Positions 47,927 through 57,238 of a stretch of DNA of 64,000 nucleotides are shown in pieces; position 1 is the stretch's first letter, and the number at the start of each line of letters is the position of its first letter. The translations under genes and the position numbers were made by a program. The notes beneath the pieces are model-generated. The model was given only the letters and a program-made list of their open reading frames with translations, was not told the DNA's origin and did no database searches. This stretch comes from Cryobacterium sp. PH31-O1 (lineage in GTDB: Bacteria; Actinomycetota; Actinomycetes; Actinomycetales; Microbacteriaceae). Location of the stretch: contig NZ_JASITB010000004.1 of NCBI RefSeq assembly GCF_030063455.1, positions 124,001 to 188,000 of the forward strand. The letters are read 5' to 3'.

Positions 47927-47968
47927 TTGACATTCGTCAACTACTTATCTATTGTTGATAGCTGTCAA
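47927..47968. promoter_or_regulatory. Paired MarR-type operators
   Basis: TTGACATTCGTCAA (47927-47940) and TTGATAGCTGTCAA (47955-47968) are two palindromes with arms TTGA(C/T) and GTCAA. Their centres are 28 bases apart, in the promoter of the efflux pump-MarR operon and 17 bases before the pump ATG. Confidence 0.75.
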
Positions 47969-47984
47969 TCACTTTAGGAGACGC

Positions 47985-49586
47985 ATGAGTCGCGCCAGCC
48001 GTACCGCTCGGGAGCCCATCAACGCGGGGTCAATGACCCATCGGCAGGTGCTCGAAGCCCTGTCGGGCCTGCTGCTGGGCATGTTCGTGTCGATTCTTGC
48101 GAACACCGTCGTGAGCACGTCGCTGCCGCTCATTCTCAGCGACCTCAAGGGCTCGCAGTCCGCCTACACCTGGGTGGTCACGGCAACCCTGCTGGCTACG
48201 ACGGTGAGCACACCGATCTGGGGCAAGTTCGCAGACCTGTTCAACCGCAAGCTACTCATCCAGCTGGCCCTCGCCGTGTTCGTGATCGGCAGCGCTCTCG
48301 CCGGTTTCTCGCAGGATGCTGGCACACTCATCGCCTTCCGCGTGTTGCAGGGCCTCGGCGCCGGCGGCCTGGTGGCCCTCAGTCAGATCATCATGGCCGA
48401 TATCATCAGCCCCCGGGAGCGCGGCCGCTATGCCGGCCTGTTCGGCGCGGTCATGGCGCTCGGCACCATCGGCGGCCCGCTGCTCGGCGGCGTTGTGACG
48501 GATGCCTTCGGCTGGCGCTGGAATTTTTTCATCGCCCTCCCGGTAGCAATCGTCGCGATTGTGCTGCTGCAGCGCACCCTGCACCTGCCACCCCGGGTGA
48601 AGCGGGTCGTGCGCATCGACTACCTCGGCGCGGCGCTCATTACGAGCGGAGTCTCGCTTCTGCTGATCTGGGTAACCCTGGCCGGTTCGCAGTTCGAGTG
48701 GTTGTCGCTCGCGTCGTTCGCCATGGTGATTGGAGCCGTCATTATTCTCGTTGCGGCGGTTATCGTTGAGTTTCGCGCCCCGGAGCCGATTATTCCGCTC
48801 AGCCTGTTTCGCAACCGCACCTTCAGCCTCTCGACCATTGCGAGCCTCGCGGTCGGCGTCTCGCTGTTTGGCACCTCGGTCTTTCTGAGCCAGTACATGC
48901 AACTCGCTCGCGGCGCCACGCCCACCCAGTCAGGCCTGCTCACCATTCCAATGATGGGCGGCCTGCTCATCTCGTCGACCCTCTTCGGCACGGTGATCAG
49001 TCGGCGCGGCACCTGGAAGTCGATCATGGTCTCCGGCTCCGTGCTCATGCTCGTCGGCACCGCCCTGCTCGGCACCCTCGATGTTCAGACGAGCCTCGTC
49101 TTCGTGGGCGTCTATATGTTCATCCTTGGTGCCGGCGTTGGCATGGTCATGCAAAACCTCGTCCTGGTTGTTCAGAACACCATCGAGGTGCGGCACCTCG
49201 GCGTCGCCACGAGCTCAGTGACGTTCTTTCGAAGCCTCGGCGGCGCGGTCGGTGTCTCGGTGATGGGCTCCGTTCTCGGCAGCGTCGTTGCCGCACAGAT
49301 CACGAGCAGCGTCGCCGGCCTAAGCCGGTCCAATCAAGCGGATGCCGCCCGACTGCTCGGTGACGGCGTCATCCCGCAGGTCAACTTATTGCCAGACGTG
49401 CTGCGCATCATCGTGGAAACAGCCTATGGTTCCGGCGTCGGCACGATTTTTCTGATCAGTGCACCGTTGGCGCTGGTGACCCTGCTCACGGTGTCACTGC
49501 TGCCGAATCATGCGCTCGGCACGGAGACCGGTATTGATCGTGCTCGCGATACGAACCTGGTGTCGGCGCCGGAGACCGCGGCGTGA
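47985..49586 (+). CDS. DHA2-type MFS drug efflux transporter
   Basis: The 533-residue protein has 14 predicted membrane helices as in the DHA2 family. Motif A-like GKFADLFNRKLLIQLAL and motif C-like GAVMALGTIGGPLLGGVV are present. TAGGAGACGC precedes the ATG at 47985. The gene overlaps the MarR gene in a GTGA arrangement and is preceded by two operator palindromes, so it is very likely repressed by that MarR protein and induced by a drug or phenolic ligand. Confidence 0.93.
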   Translation: MSRASRTAREPINAGSMTHRQVLEALSGLLLGMFVSILANTVVSTSLPLILSDLKGSQSAYTWVVTATLLATTVSTPIWGKFADLFNRKLLIQLALAVFVIGSALAGFSQDAGTLIAFRVLQGLGAGGLVALSQIIMADIISPRERGRYAGLFGAVMALGTIGGPLLGGVVTDAFGWRWNFFIALPVAIVAIVLLQRTLHLPPRVKRVVRIDYLGAALITSGVSLLLIWVTLAGSQFEWLSLASFAMVIGAVIILVAAVIVEFRAPEPIIPLSLFRNRTFSLSTIASLAVGVSLFGTSVFLSQYMQLARGATPTQSGLLTIPMMGGLLISSTLFGTVISRRGTWKSIMVSGSVLMLVGTALLGTLDVQTSLVFVGVYMFILGAGVGMVMQNLVLVVQNTIEVRHLGVATSSVTFFRSLGGAVGVSVMGSVLGSVVAAQITSSVAGLSRSNQADAARLLGDGVIPQVNLLPDVLRIIVETAYGSGVGTIFLISAPLALVTLLTVSLLPNHALGTETGIDRARDTNLVSAPETAA

Positions 49587-50068
49587 GTGAGTCCGGAGGC
49601 CACGTCGTGGGAGGAATCGTGCAGCCGCTCGCGGTCGATGGTGATAGCCCGGAGCTAGCCAGGGTCGAGGCGCAGATGGCGATGCTGGCCGCGAATATTC
49701 GGGCCAGCACGCGTTCGACCGCTGCCGTCATTCACCCGACCCTGGAACCGTTCGGGCTGGCCCTGCTGCGCGTGCTGGCACGACGCGGCGAAACGCATGC
49801 CGGGGTTGTCGCCGATGTGCTCGCGGTGGATCGCAGCATGATCAGCCGTCAAGCGAAGCTGCTCTGTGCGCTCGGGCTCGTGGAGACCCGGGTCGATCCG
49901 CTCGACGGACGCGCCCGCTTTCTGGCTTTGACGACCCTCGCCGAAGAAAAACTTGCCGAGATTCGCCGCAACAGAACGGCCCTTGTGCACCGGCGGCTCA
50001 GCCGGTGGACGCCTGGCGAGCTGGACGAGTTCGCCACCCTGCTGGAACGGCTGAACCAGCCCGACTAG
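49583..50068 (+). CDS. MarR-family transcriptional regulator
   Basis: The 161-residue regulator has a winged helix-turn-helix: GLALLRVLARRGETHAGVVADVLAVDRSMISRQAKLL spans the helix region, and ETRVDPLDGRARFLALT forms the wing. It is encoded in the same operon as the DHA2 pump, overlapping its stop by 4 bases. This suits autoregulation through the paired sites at 47927-47968. Confidence 0.92.
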   Translation: MSESGGHVVGGIVQPLAVDGDSPELARVEAQMAMLAANIRASTRSTAAVIHPTLEPFGLALLRVLARRGETHAGVVADVLAVDRSMISRQAKLLCALGLVETRVDPLDGRARFLALTTLAEEKLAEIRRNRTALVHRRLSRWTPGELDEFATLLERLNQPD

Positions 50069-50092
50069 GGCTGGCACCGCGTCGGCGCAAGC

Positions 50093-51913
50093 CTAGGGAG
50101 CGGATGCGTCGGGTAGGCCGGCCACGCGGGCATACTCACGCTCAGCACCGAGCGAATCACCCTGCATCGCGAGCACATCACCAAGTTGCCTGGCGACGGA
50201 CGCGTCGAAGGGTGCCAGTTTCGCCAGGGACCGAAGCGTTGCCTCAGCTCCGTGCAAATCACCGCCGATTTGCCGGGCGGCGGCGAGCGCTTTCGCCGCC
50301 GAAATGTTGGAGGGCAGGCTTACCAGCGCCAACTCTCCCCAGTTCACCGCCTCGGGCAAGGCACCCGGAACACCGGCAGCCGCTGCTGCGGTGAAGGACT
50401 GAGCAGCGATGCTCGTGACGCTAGCGTCCCACGGACGCAAAGACTGTGCCAGCTCGAACGACGCGCGCGCGGCGGCGACGTTCCCGGTCCGAGTGGCGAC
50501 GATACCCGATTGCAGTGGCAGCTCTGCCGAAGTGACGAGCACCAGCCAGGACAGCCAGAGTGCCAGCAGAACCGAGCGTGCGCGGCGCCAGGAGACACGG
50601 TTCGCCACAACCGGCAGCCATGAACGAACCCCGGTCGTGGCATCCGCTGAAATGAGCGCGCCGCAGAGGAGGGCGGCGAAAATGGCCGTGGCGGGCGCCG
50701 TGAAGTGGGTGAGCAACGCGACCGCGTAAGCGGTCACGGCCGCGAGCGCACCGGCCACAAAATCAGCCCCAGAAAGATTGCCCGCTGCGCAAAGCGAGCG
50801 CCAACGCCGTACGGCCGCGACGACGATACCACCGCAGATCGCGACGATCACAGCGAGATACAGAACCCCACCGTCGAGGGCTGCCTGCAGCAGCCAGTTG
50901 TGCGGCGAGTCGAGGGTGGTGTCGCTGCCAACCCGAGCATACCAATTCTGGTCGTGCTGGCCAACGATGGCGTCGACGAAACCGCCAGGACCCACCCCGG
51001 TCAGCGGGTGAAGGGCTAGTAATTTCAGGCTTTCTGACCACATGAAGAATCGGTCTTCGAGGCTGCTCGCCGACAATGGGCTGGCCCCGAGAAGTCGGCT
51101 TCGAGTGAGCGGAACGGCCAATGCTGCACCACCGACGAGCACGATTGCACCGGTCGCGACGCCCAGAAAACGAAGCACCCCGCGCCGAGTGCCGCTCTGC
51201 GCCAAGCGGATGATTTCGCTCACGCCCACAACAATGGCTACCACGACGATTGCCAGGACAGCGGCACGTGATGCCGATACGATGACCGCCGTGAGGCCGC
51301 CCGCGACTCCACCGGCCAGCGGCAGCCGGGTTGACAGAGACGCGCGCGCTGCTCCGCCCGCCCAAGCACGAATCATCGGCAGCATCAGCATCGCCACACA
51401 CAGCGCCCCGACGATGCCCTGGTCGGTGGCGTTGCCGGCAAAGGCGCCGGGTCGCGCGAGGTCAGAGGGGATGGGACCGAGCCCAACCGCTTCCAGCAAC
51501 GACACGAATCCCATGAGCGCCGCGGCCACGATAACGGCGCGGTGCAGGGTGCGGAGCCCGCCCGGGTCGGCGCGTGGTCCCAGCAGACGTGCTCCCAGCC
51601 ATACCGCACCGAGGTACACCGGCAGGGCAACGAGACCCTCGTAGCGCGGCCAGCTGCCCCAGAGCTGTGCGGCCGGGTTCGCAGAGGCGAGTACCGCGAT
51701 GAAAAGGAGCCCTCCCGCAGCGGCGACGAGAATCACGAACCACCGAGGCAGGCGTCCACGGGCGACGGATAAGGAACCGATGACTACCGCGAGGGCGAGC
51801 AGGGCGTCCTTAGGCAGGATCCAGCGACTCATAGCATCCGGTACGAAGAACACCACGGTTGATACTGCAAACCACAGAGCAATGGTGCCCGCCTTTGACG
51901 GCTTGACGAACAC
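50093..51913 (-). CDS. O-antigen ligase/polymerase-like membrane protein with a C-terminal TPR-like region
   Basis: The 606-residue protein has about 10-12 membrane helices and the Wzy_C-type extracellular loop with HPLTGVGPGGFVDAIVGQHDQNWYARVGSDTTLDSPHNWLLQAALDGG. The last 150 residues are soluble and helical, with repeated Ala-rich segments such as NVAAARASFELAQSLRPWD, resembling TPR repeats. Such enzymes join or polymerise surface glycans. The start is a GTG at 51913 with no clear ribosome site. No other polysaccharide gene is adjacent. Confidence 0.8.
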   Translation of the reverse strand: MFVKPSKAGTIALWFAVSTVVFFVPDAMSRWILPKDALLALAVVIGSLSVARGRLPRWFVILVAAAGGLLFIAVLASANPAAQLWGSWPRYEGLVALPVYLGAVWLGARLLGPRADPGGLRTLHRAVIVAAALMGFVSLLEAVGLGPIPSDLARPGAFAGNATDQGIVGALCVAMLMLPMIRAWAGGAARASLSTRLPLAGGVAGGLTAVIVSASRAAVLAIVVVAIVVGVSEIIRLAQSGTRRGVLRFLGVATGAIVLVGGAALAVPLTRSRLLGASPLSASSLEDRFFMWSESLKLLALHPLTGVGPGGFVDAIVGQHDQNWYARVGSDTTLDSPHNWLLQAALDGGVLYLAVIVAICGGIVVAAVRRWRSLCAAGNLSGADFVAGALAAVTAYAVALLTHFTAPATAIFAALLCGALISADATTGVRSWLPVVANRVSWRRARSVLLALWLSWLVLVTSAELPLQSGIVATRTGNVAAARASFELAQSLRPWDASVTSIAAQSFTAAAAAGVPGALPEAVNWGELALVSLPSNISAAKALAAARQIGGDLHGAEATLRSLAKLAPFDASVARQLGDVLAMQGDSLGAEREYARVAGLPDASAP

Positions 51914-51931
51914 TGCTTTGGGCGCAACAAC

Positions 51932-51962
51932 GCGACCCCGAACATCTCCTGTTCGGGGTCGC
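51932..51962 (-). terminator. Terminator-like hairpin after the surface-protein gene
   Basis: A perfect 13-bp stem (gcgaccccgaaca with tgttcggggtcgc) encloses a 5-base loop. It lies 23 bases beyond the surface-protein stop and just upstream of the O-antigen-ligase-like gene. The T run is weak. Confidence 0.65.
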
Positions 51963-51984
51963 GCGCCTGAAGTTGAACGGCCCG

Positions 51985-53565
51985 TTAGAACACCATCACG
52001 GAGCGCGTACGAACCGCGCGCCGGTTTCGAACGGCCAGGAGTACAGCTCCAGCAACGGCGAACAGCGCAGCGAGGCCGCCGAGCAGAGTCGGGCTAACCG
52101 GTACCCCCGTCTCGGCCAGCGCCGTCGTGGTTGGGATCAGCGAGACCGTTCCATCCGCTGCCACACTGACAGCCGTCGATCCAAATCCAGTGAGTCCTGC
52201 ACCGACAACAATATGGTGGTTTCCAGCCGGAATGCCTGCCGGCAATGCGAGGCTTCCGCTGAGAACACCATTCTTATCCGCGGTGAGAACCCCCAGAAGT
52301 ACTGGGTCTGAGTGCAGCCAGATTTCAACCTCTTCGAACGGGTTGAACCCTGTACCGGCGATCACAATCGCGCCGTTCGGCGAGATACTGCTCGTCGCGG
52401 ACGCCTTCGTTGGAGAAGAAGTCGGGACGGTGTTGGTATGCGTAGGCGTAGGAGTCGGCGTCGGCGTCGGCGTCGGAGTCGGCGTCGGCGTCGGAGTCGG
52501 AGTCGGCGTCGGCGACCCTGGAACGGTGTAGGTCGCCAGAACAACGCCATCCAAGGTGACCGAGGCGGATTCGCCGGGCTTGAGCTCTCCGAACACATGA
52601 TAAACAGCCCTGCCGGCGGGGACATCAACGACAGTCCCCACTCCGTTGGCTGTCACCGTGAACGACTTATCTTCGTCGGTGAAGTTCAACAGATCGGTGG
52701 AATCCGCGCCGATAGTGGCGGATGCTACTGCTGCTCGCGAGGCGAGCTCCGCGCTAACAACGAACGGCGTTCCCACGACGGGAGTGACGGTTTTTGCTGA
52801 AGCGAGATCGGGAGCGTCCTCGTAATATTCCGGTATGAAAGATCCAATACTCGAGTTCGTGCCAAACCCAATTTTGTAACTCCCCTTATCGAGAGTCAGG
52901 GAATAGCTGCCGTCGGAATCTGTAAGGTTGTCCTGTCTGCTGAACGATCCATCGATTGTCATCGGCGACACTCGGATTCCGGGGATTGCTGTGACCGCTC
53001 CGTCCGCTGCTTTCTCTGTAACTATTCCCTTGATAACAACACCTCGCTGCAACTCAATATCAATGTCAAGCCGAGCTTCACCGGCCGCGACCGTGAAACT
53101 GCCATCTTGAGGCGTTCCCGTGCTGATTGGTGAATAGGAACGTTCCAGATAGCCTGCAATGTTGTCTGGCCGCGTGTAGGACCGATTGACTCGGACGGAC
53201 CAATTACCCGGAACTACCTCTGCCGAATAGTGTCCGTCTCTGTTGGTGTCGACGGACATCTGGATGTTGTTGGGGAGCCCTCTATTTTCCAATTGGACGG
53301 TCACGTTCGCCATCGGTGTCGACGCGCCGTTCAGTCCCTCGCCGGTGATCGTGCCCGAGATCGTGGCCGTCGTTTTCACCTCTGTGGTCGAAACCTCAGA
53401 GGTGGCGCGCTGAGTTGACACTGAGGCAGGAACCCCGCCCAAGGGCGCAGCCTGCGCGGGGGCAATGACGAGGCCGCTGAGAGCAACAGCGCCGGCCATG
53501 ACCAATGCAGTCTCAGGGTGTCGCGGTAGCCCCGCTGCGCCACCGCGCCACCGCGCCGCCGACAT
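51985..53565 (-). CDS. Sortase-anchored surface protein with carboxypeptidase-regulatory-like repeats
   Basis: The 526-residue protein has a signal peptide (ALVMAGAVALSGLVIAPAQA). Two or three beta-sandwich modules follow, with TVQLENRGLPNN, DTNRDGHYSAEVVPGNWSVRV and DSDGSYSLTLDKGSYKIGF as in prealbumin-like or SdrB-type repeats. A Thr-Pro stalk of about 13 repeats comes next, then an adhesin-like module. It ends with LAETG, a membrane helix and RNRR, a sortase signal of the LAxTG type. It is therefore probably covalently bound to the cell wall. The exact start is uncertain because the region before the signal peptide is short and lacks a ribosome site. Confidence 0.82.
   Translation of the reverse strand: MSAARWRGGAAGLPRHPETALVMAGAVALSGLVIAPAQAAPLGGVPASVSTQRATSEVSTTEVKTTATISGTITGEGLNGASTPMANVTVQLENRGLPNNIQMSVDTNRDGHYSAEVVPGNWSVRVNRSYTRPDNIAGYLERSYSPISTGTPQDGSFTVAAGEARLDIDIELQRGVVIKGIVTEKAADGAVTAIPGIRVSPMTIDGSFSRQDNLTDSDGSYSLTLDKGSYKIGFGTNSSIGSFIPEYYEDAPDLASAKTVTPVVGTPFVVSAELASRAAVASATIGADSTDLLNFTDEDKSFTVTANGVGTVVDVPAGRAVYHVFGELKPGESASVTLDGVVLATYTVPGSPTPTPTPTPTPTPTPTPTPTPTPTHTNTVPTSSPTKASATSSISPNGAIVIAGTGFNPFEEVEIWLHSDPVLLGVLTADKNGVLSGSLALPAGIPAGNHHIVVGAGLTGFGSTAVSVAADGTVSLIPTTTALAETGVPVSPTLLGGLAALFAVAGAVLLAVRNRRAVRTRSVMVF
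52438..52514. repeat. Thr-Pro codon repeat
   Basis: A low-complexity run of gtcggc/gtcgga-type hexamers encodes alternating Thr-Pro pairs in the stalk of the surface protein. Length variation would keep the frame. Confidence 0.9.
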
Positions 53566-53576
53566 GCCCGAAAACT

Positions 53577-53610
53577 ACCGAGAGTCCTCGTTTGAACGGG
53601 GACTCTCGGT
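53577..53610 (-). terminator. Terminator after the two-component operon
   Basis: A 14-bp stem (accgagagtcctcg with cggggactctcggt, one wobble) has a 6-base loop. On the minus strand it is followed by TAGTTTTC, 42 bases after the histidine-kinase stop and just before the surface-protein start. Confidence 0.75.
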
Positions 53611-53651
53611 AAGTTTGGGGCCTCTCGGTTTGCGTGAGCGGATGCGGCGGC

Positions 53652-55166
53652 TCAGGCGAGCGGCAGTTCGACCCGAAACTGGGTACGGCCCGGCTTGCTG
53701 TCCACGGTGACCTGGCCTTGGTGCGCCGCAACGACCGCGGCCACGATCGCCAGGCCGAGGCCGGTGCTGCCCGTTCCGCGAAAGCGTGAGGTGTCACCGC
53801 GGGCGAATCGTTCGAACAGGGTGTCGGTAAGGGACTCGGGAATGCCCGGACCGTTGTCGGTCACCGTGATGACGGCCCGGTCACCGACCGCCTCCAGCGC
53901 AACGACAACTTCGCTGCCGGTGTCCGTGTGCACTCGCGCGTTGGCGAGCAGGTTTGTGACGACCTGACGCAGGCGCGGCTCGTCACCGATCGCCTCGAGC
54001 GGTTCATCCGGTAGCTCGAGGGTCCAGACGTGATCGCGTCCGGCCGCGTGAGCGTCACTCACCGCGTCGACGAGCAGCATGGTGAGATCGACCGGTTCCC
54101 GTTCGAGTTCGCGGCCCTCGTCGAGACGGGCCAGGAGCAGCAGGTCTTCGACCAGTCCGGTCATGCGCACCGACTCGGATTCTATGCGGCCGAGTGCGTG
54201 GATCGCGTCGGGCGGTAGCTTCTGACCGCTGCGACGGGTGAGCTCGGAATAGCCGCGGATGGAGGCAAGGGGTGTACGCAATTCGTGACTGGCGTCGGCG
54301 ACAAACTGGCGCACTTTTCGTTCGCTGGCCTGACGAGCCTCTAGCGCTAAGTCAACGTGGTCGAGCATTCGGTTGAGGGCGGCACCGACCCGGCCCACCT
54401 CGGTACGCGAATCGGTGTCGCCGCCGGGCACCCGGTCGTCGAGGGAGACCTCGCCGCGGTCCAGCGGTAGCTGCGAGACTCGGGTAGCGGTCTCGGTCAC
54501 GCGCTGCAGCGGTCGTAGGGCCAGCCGCACGACCCAGGCCGCGATAATGGCCACCACGATAAGTCCGGCGAGTGAGACAAACGCAATGATCAGGGCTAGC
54601 TGGGCCGAGGTGGCTTCGACACCAGATAGCGGCAACCCAACAAGATAGAGGGTGCCGTTGCGGGAGGTTTCGGCCTGCACCCGGTATTCGCCCAGTTCTC
54701 CACCGAGGTTCACGGTGACCGTTTGCGCCTGGGTAACGTTGTAGACGAGCAGCTTTACCTGCTCGGCGGTGAGCTCTTCAATAGTGCCGCTTTGGTCATC
54801 GGTGTACCCGGTCGTGATGGTCGCGCGATCATAGACGAGGGCGAGCAGGCCCGGCGGTTGCGCCGGGCCGTTGAGGATGCTGTTGGCCGTGGGCGTGCCG
54901 AAGTAGGGATTCCCGGGGGTATCCCCCAACCGGTCCCCATCATTGTCGCTACCCAACACGGCGCTGGAGCGATCGGCTGAGGATGCGAGTTGCACGTCGA
55001 GCCGATCCATCAGGGAGGCGTGCAAAATCACCACGCTGACAACGCCGATCGTAATACTGACGAGGGCGAGAAGGCCGACGACGGTAAGCACGAGGCGCCG
55101 CTGCAGGGTCCAGGGCGCGCGCGATCGACCGCTGCGCGGCATCCGCTCGGTTGTACGCCCCGGCAT
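53652..55166 (-). CDS. Sensor histidine kinase
   Basis: The 504-residue kinase has two membrane helices (about residues 25-50 and 190-215) around an extracytoplasmic sensor domain, a HAMP linker, then the phosphoacceptor His in VADASHELRTPLASI. The ATP lid carries DNGPGIPESL and GTGSTGLGLAIV. Its ATG overlaps the regulator stop by one base (TAATG). The stimulus is not evident. The neighbouring sortase-anchored protein could be a target. Confidence 0.93.
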   Translation of the reverse strand: MPGRTTERMPRSGRSRAPWTLQRRLVLTVVGLLALVSITIGVVSVVILHASLMDRLDVQLASSADRSSAVLGSDNDGDRLGDTPGNPYFGTPTANSILNGPAQPPGLLALVYDRATITTGYTDDQSGTIEELTAEQVKLLVYNVTQAQTVTVNLGGELGEYRVQAETSRNGTLYLVGLPLSGVEATSAQLALIIAFVSLAGLIVVAIIAAWVVRLALRPLQRVTETATRVSQLPLDRGEVSLDDRVPGGDTDSRTEVGRVGAALNRMLDHVDLALEARQASERKVRQFVADASHELRTPLASIRGYSELTRRSGQKLPPDAIHALGRIESESVRMTGLVEDLLLLARLDEGRELEREPVDLTMLLVDAVSDAHAAGRDHVWTLELPDEPLEAIGDEPRLRQVVTNLLANARVHTDTGSEVVVALEAVGDRAVITVTDNGPGIPESLTDTLFERFARGDTSRFRGTGSTGLGLAIVAAVVAAHQGQVTVDSKPGRTQFRVELPLA

Positions 55167-55912
55167 TAGGCAGTTTTCAGCATGTAACCAGCACCGCGCA
55201 CCGTGTGGATCATCGGCTCGCGACCGGCATCGATCTTCTTGCGCAGGTAGGAAATGTAGATCTCGACCACGCTCGACTTGCCGCCAAAGTCGTAGCTCCA
55301 GACCCGGTCGAGGATCTGCGCCTTGCTGAGCACCCGGCGTGGGTTTCGCATGAGAAAGCGCAGCAGTTCGAACTCGGTAGCGGTCAGTTCGATAGCGTCG
55401 CCATCGCGGAAGACCTCGTAGCTGTCCTCGTCGAGGGTGAGATCGCCGACGGTGATGCGCGGGTCGGTCGAGTCGGCCACGGCGAGGGTGGAGCGGCGAA
55501 TGAGGCCGCGCAGCCGGGCGACGACCTCTTCGAGGCTGAACGGTTTGGTGACATAATCGTCGCCGCCCGCCGTGAGCCCGGCGATACGGTCGTCGAGCGA
55601 GTCCTTGGCGGTGAGAAAGAGCACCGGTGTTTCGTAACCGTCGGCGCGCACCCGCTGCAGCACCTGGAGGCCGTCGATGTCGGGCAGCATGATGTCGAGC
55701 ACGATGGCGTCGGGCCGGAACTCGCGGGCGATGGTGAGAGCCTGGCGGCCCTCGCCGGCGGTGCGCACCTCCCAGCCTTCGTAGCGCAGGGCCATCGAGA
55801 GCAGATCGGTGAGGGTGGGTTCGTCGTCAACGACCAAAACCCGGATGGCACTGCCGTCGGCCTTGGTCAGTCGCGGGCCGTGGCCGGTGTGCGTGGTCTC
55901 ACGTGAGCTCAT
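55166..55912 (-). CDS. OmpR/PhoB-family response regulator
   Basis: The 248-residue regulator has a receiver domain with the phosphoacceptor Asp in VLDIMLPDIDG, Thr in LFLTAKD and Lys in VTKPFS. A winged-helix output domain follows, containing LTATEFELLRFLMRNPRRVLSKAQIL. It lies upstream of and overlaps its kinase gene. No clear ribosome site is present, and TATTAG-like bases close to the ATG may mean a leaderless start. Confidence 0.94.
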   Translation of the reverse strand: MSSRETTHTGHGPRLTKADGSAIRVLVVDDEPTLTDLLSMALRYEGWEVRTAGEGRQALTIAREFRPDAIVLDIMLPDIDGLQVLQRVRADGYETPVLFLTAKDSLDDRIAGLTAGGDDYVTKPFSLEEVVARLRGLIRRSTLAVADSTDPRITVGDLTLDEDSYEVFRDGDAIELTATEFELLRFLMRNPRRVLSKAQILDRVWSYDFGGKSSVVEIYISYLRKKIDAGREPMIHTVRGAGYMLKTA

Positions 55913-56199
55913 GCTAATAAGTATCGCTACTTTCCTATGAGCTGACTATGTGTCGACCGTGCCGCATCTGTGAGCGGGCTTGCCAAAACCTTGCCGGGGC
56001 GCAGGGATCCACTGCGGCTGCGAGATCGACGGCCGGCCCTCGCCGTCATTGGATATGGAGCGGCAGACGTTTGGTTGCCTCTTCGAACAATCCTTGGGAT
56101 TCTTCCCAGATTCTGCCGTCAAACCTGAGGTTGGAGCGGCAGGATCGGATCAGGATCCAGCCATCAGCCGCGAGGCACCACACGGGGGACAAACCAGCC

Positions 56200-57102
56200 A
56201 TGACCATGCCAGCACTGCGCTACCGGCGCGCACCGGCCCCCAGCCCGGCAATACTCGCCCTCGTTGACTGCGCGCCTGCGGGTGCCTACAACCTGACCGA
56301 TGTCGGTGACAAGACCTATTTTCTCGTCTACGGAGGAGCTGCCGTGTTCTGCTTCGACGGCACCGCCCTCATCACCCTGCCGGGCGCGCCGGTGGGCATT
56401 ACGAGCCTCGTCGCCGTGGGCAGCGACCTGTACCTCACCGCGGAGTCTGACCGGCATCCGGGGCTCACCTCGATCTACCGGTATCGAACGGATCGGTTCA
56501 CGTTCATCGCCACCACAGAGGCGTCCCAGCTGCTCCTGACCAGTTTTGGCGGGCGGGCGTACTTTCGGTTGAAGTCCGGCCTGTGGTACATCAACGAACG
56601 GCGCCTCGTGGCGGTGTCAGGCTCCCCCGAGGACATCCTGGCCCTGACGGTGTTCCGCGAAACGCTCTATGTCGTTCATCATGACTCCGAAATGTACGCC
56701 ATCTCCACCTACGACGGATCTGGGTTCACCCGGTTGGAGAGCGTACCCGCCGAGGGTCCTTTCGGGTTCGCTGCCCTCGATCAGGGACTGTATATCCGCA
56801 CGCACCGTCACGTCTACGTCTGGCACGAGTCAACCTTCCGCGTCGTCGCGACCGCGCGATTCACTGCCCTGGTGGCCTGTGACGGGGTGCTCTACGCCAA
56901 GGCCTTTGGCACCAACAAGCTCGGTGTGCTGGGCCACGACGGCTTCGTCGAACTCGCCGATGTCGCTTCGGCGCATGGGGAGATCCACGTCTCCCGGGGT
57001 GCTTTGTACTTTCTCGATCGGGCCGGGGCACTCTGCACCTATCGACGTGCAGCCTCGCCGGTGCATGCGCTTCTGGCACTGGCGGGAGTCTTGGAAGGCT
57101 GA
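56200..57102 (+). CDS. Beta-propeller-like protein of unknown function
   Basis: The 300-residue protein is made of six or so similar segments of about 40 residues, each with a hydrophobic strand and a Tyr/Phe-rich turn. Examples are GITSLVAVGSDLYLTAES, LLTSFGGRAYFRLKSGLWY, LTVFRETLYVVHHDSEMY and LVACDGVLYAKAFGTNK. This is the pattern of a six-bladed propeller. No signal peptide or catalytic motif is seen. The ATG at 56200 follows GGGGGAC. The longer frame upstream has a different composition. The gap 55913-56199 appears to hold only its promoter. Confidence 0.6.
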   Translation: MTMPALRYRRAPAPSPAILALVDCAPAGAYNLTDVGDKTYFLVYGGAAVFCFDGTALITLPGAPVGITSLVAVGSDLYLTAESDRHPGLTSIYRYRTDRFTFIATTEASQLLLTSFGGRAYFRLKSGLWYINERRLVAVSGSPEDILALTVFRETLYVVHHDSEMYAISTYDGSGFTRLESVPAEGPFGFAALDQGLYIRTHRHVYVWHESTFRVVATARFTALVACDGVLYAKAFGTNKLGVLGHDGFVELADVASAHGEIHVSRGALYFLDRAGALCTYRRAASPVHALLALAGVLEG

Positions 57103-57226
57103 AGCGAGAGGCAGGCCGACGTGCCGACACGTCATCGTGGCGCGGCCTCATCGCGTCGTGTCGGCTGGGCCAGCATCAATCGCGCGGCACCCCGTGGCGG
57201 TGGCGCGGCGATCGTGCCAGCGGGCA

Positions 57227-57232
57227 CACAAT
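57227..57232 (+). promoter_or_regulatory. Candidate -10 element for a leaderless transcript (nuclease gene)
   Basis: CACAAT is followed by agagga (6 bases) and the GTG at 57239. An AGAGGA stretch touches the GTG and is too close to act as a ribosome site. Confidence 0.35.
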
Positions 57233-57238
57233 AGAGGA

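Noticed and set aside
56669..57238. Upstream extension of the YqaJ-type protein into the propeller gene.
   Set aside because: It overlaps a real gene in another frame, and its composition is unlike the conserved domain.
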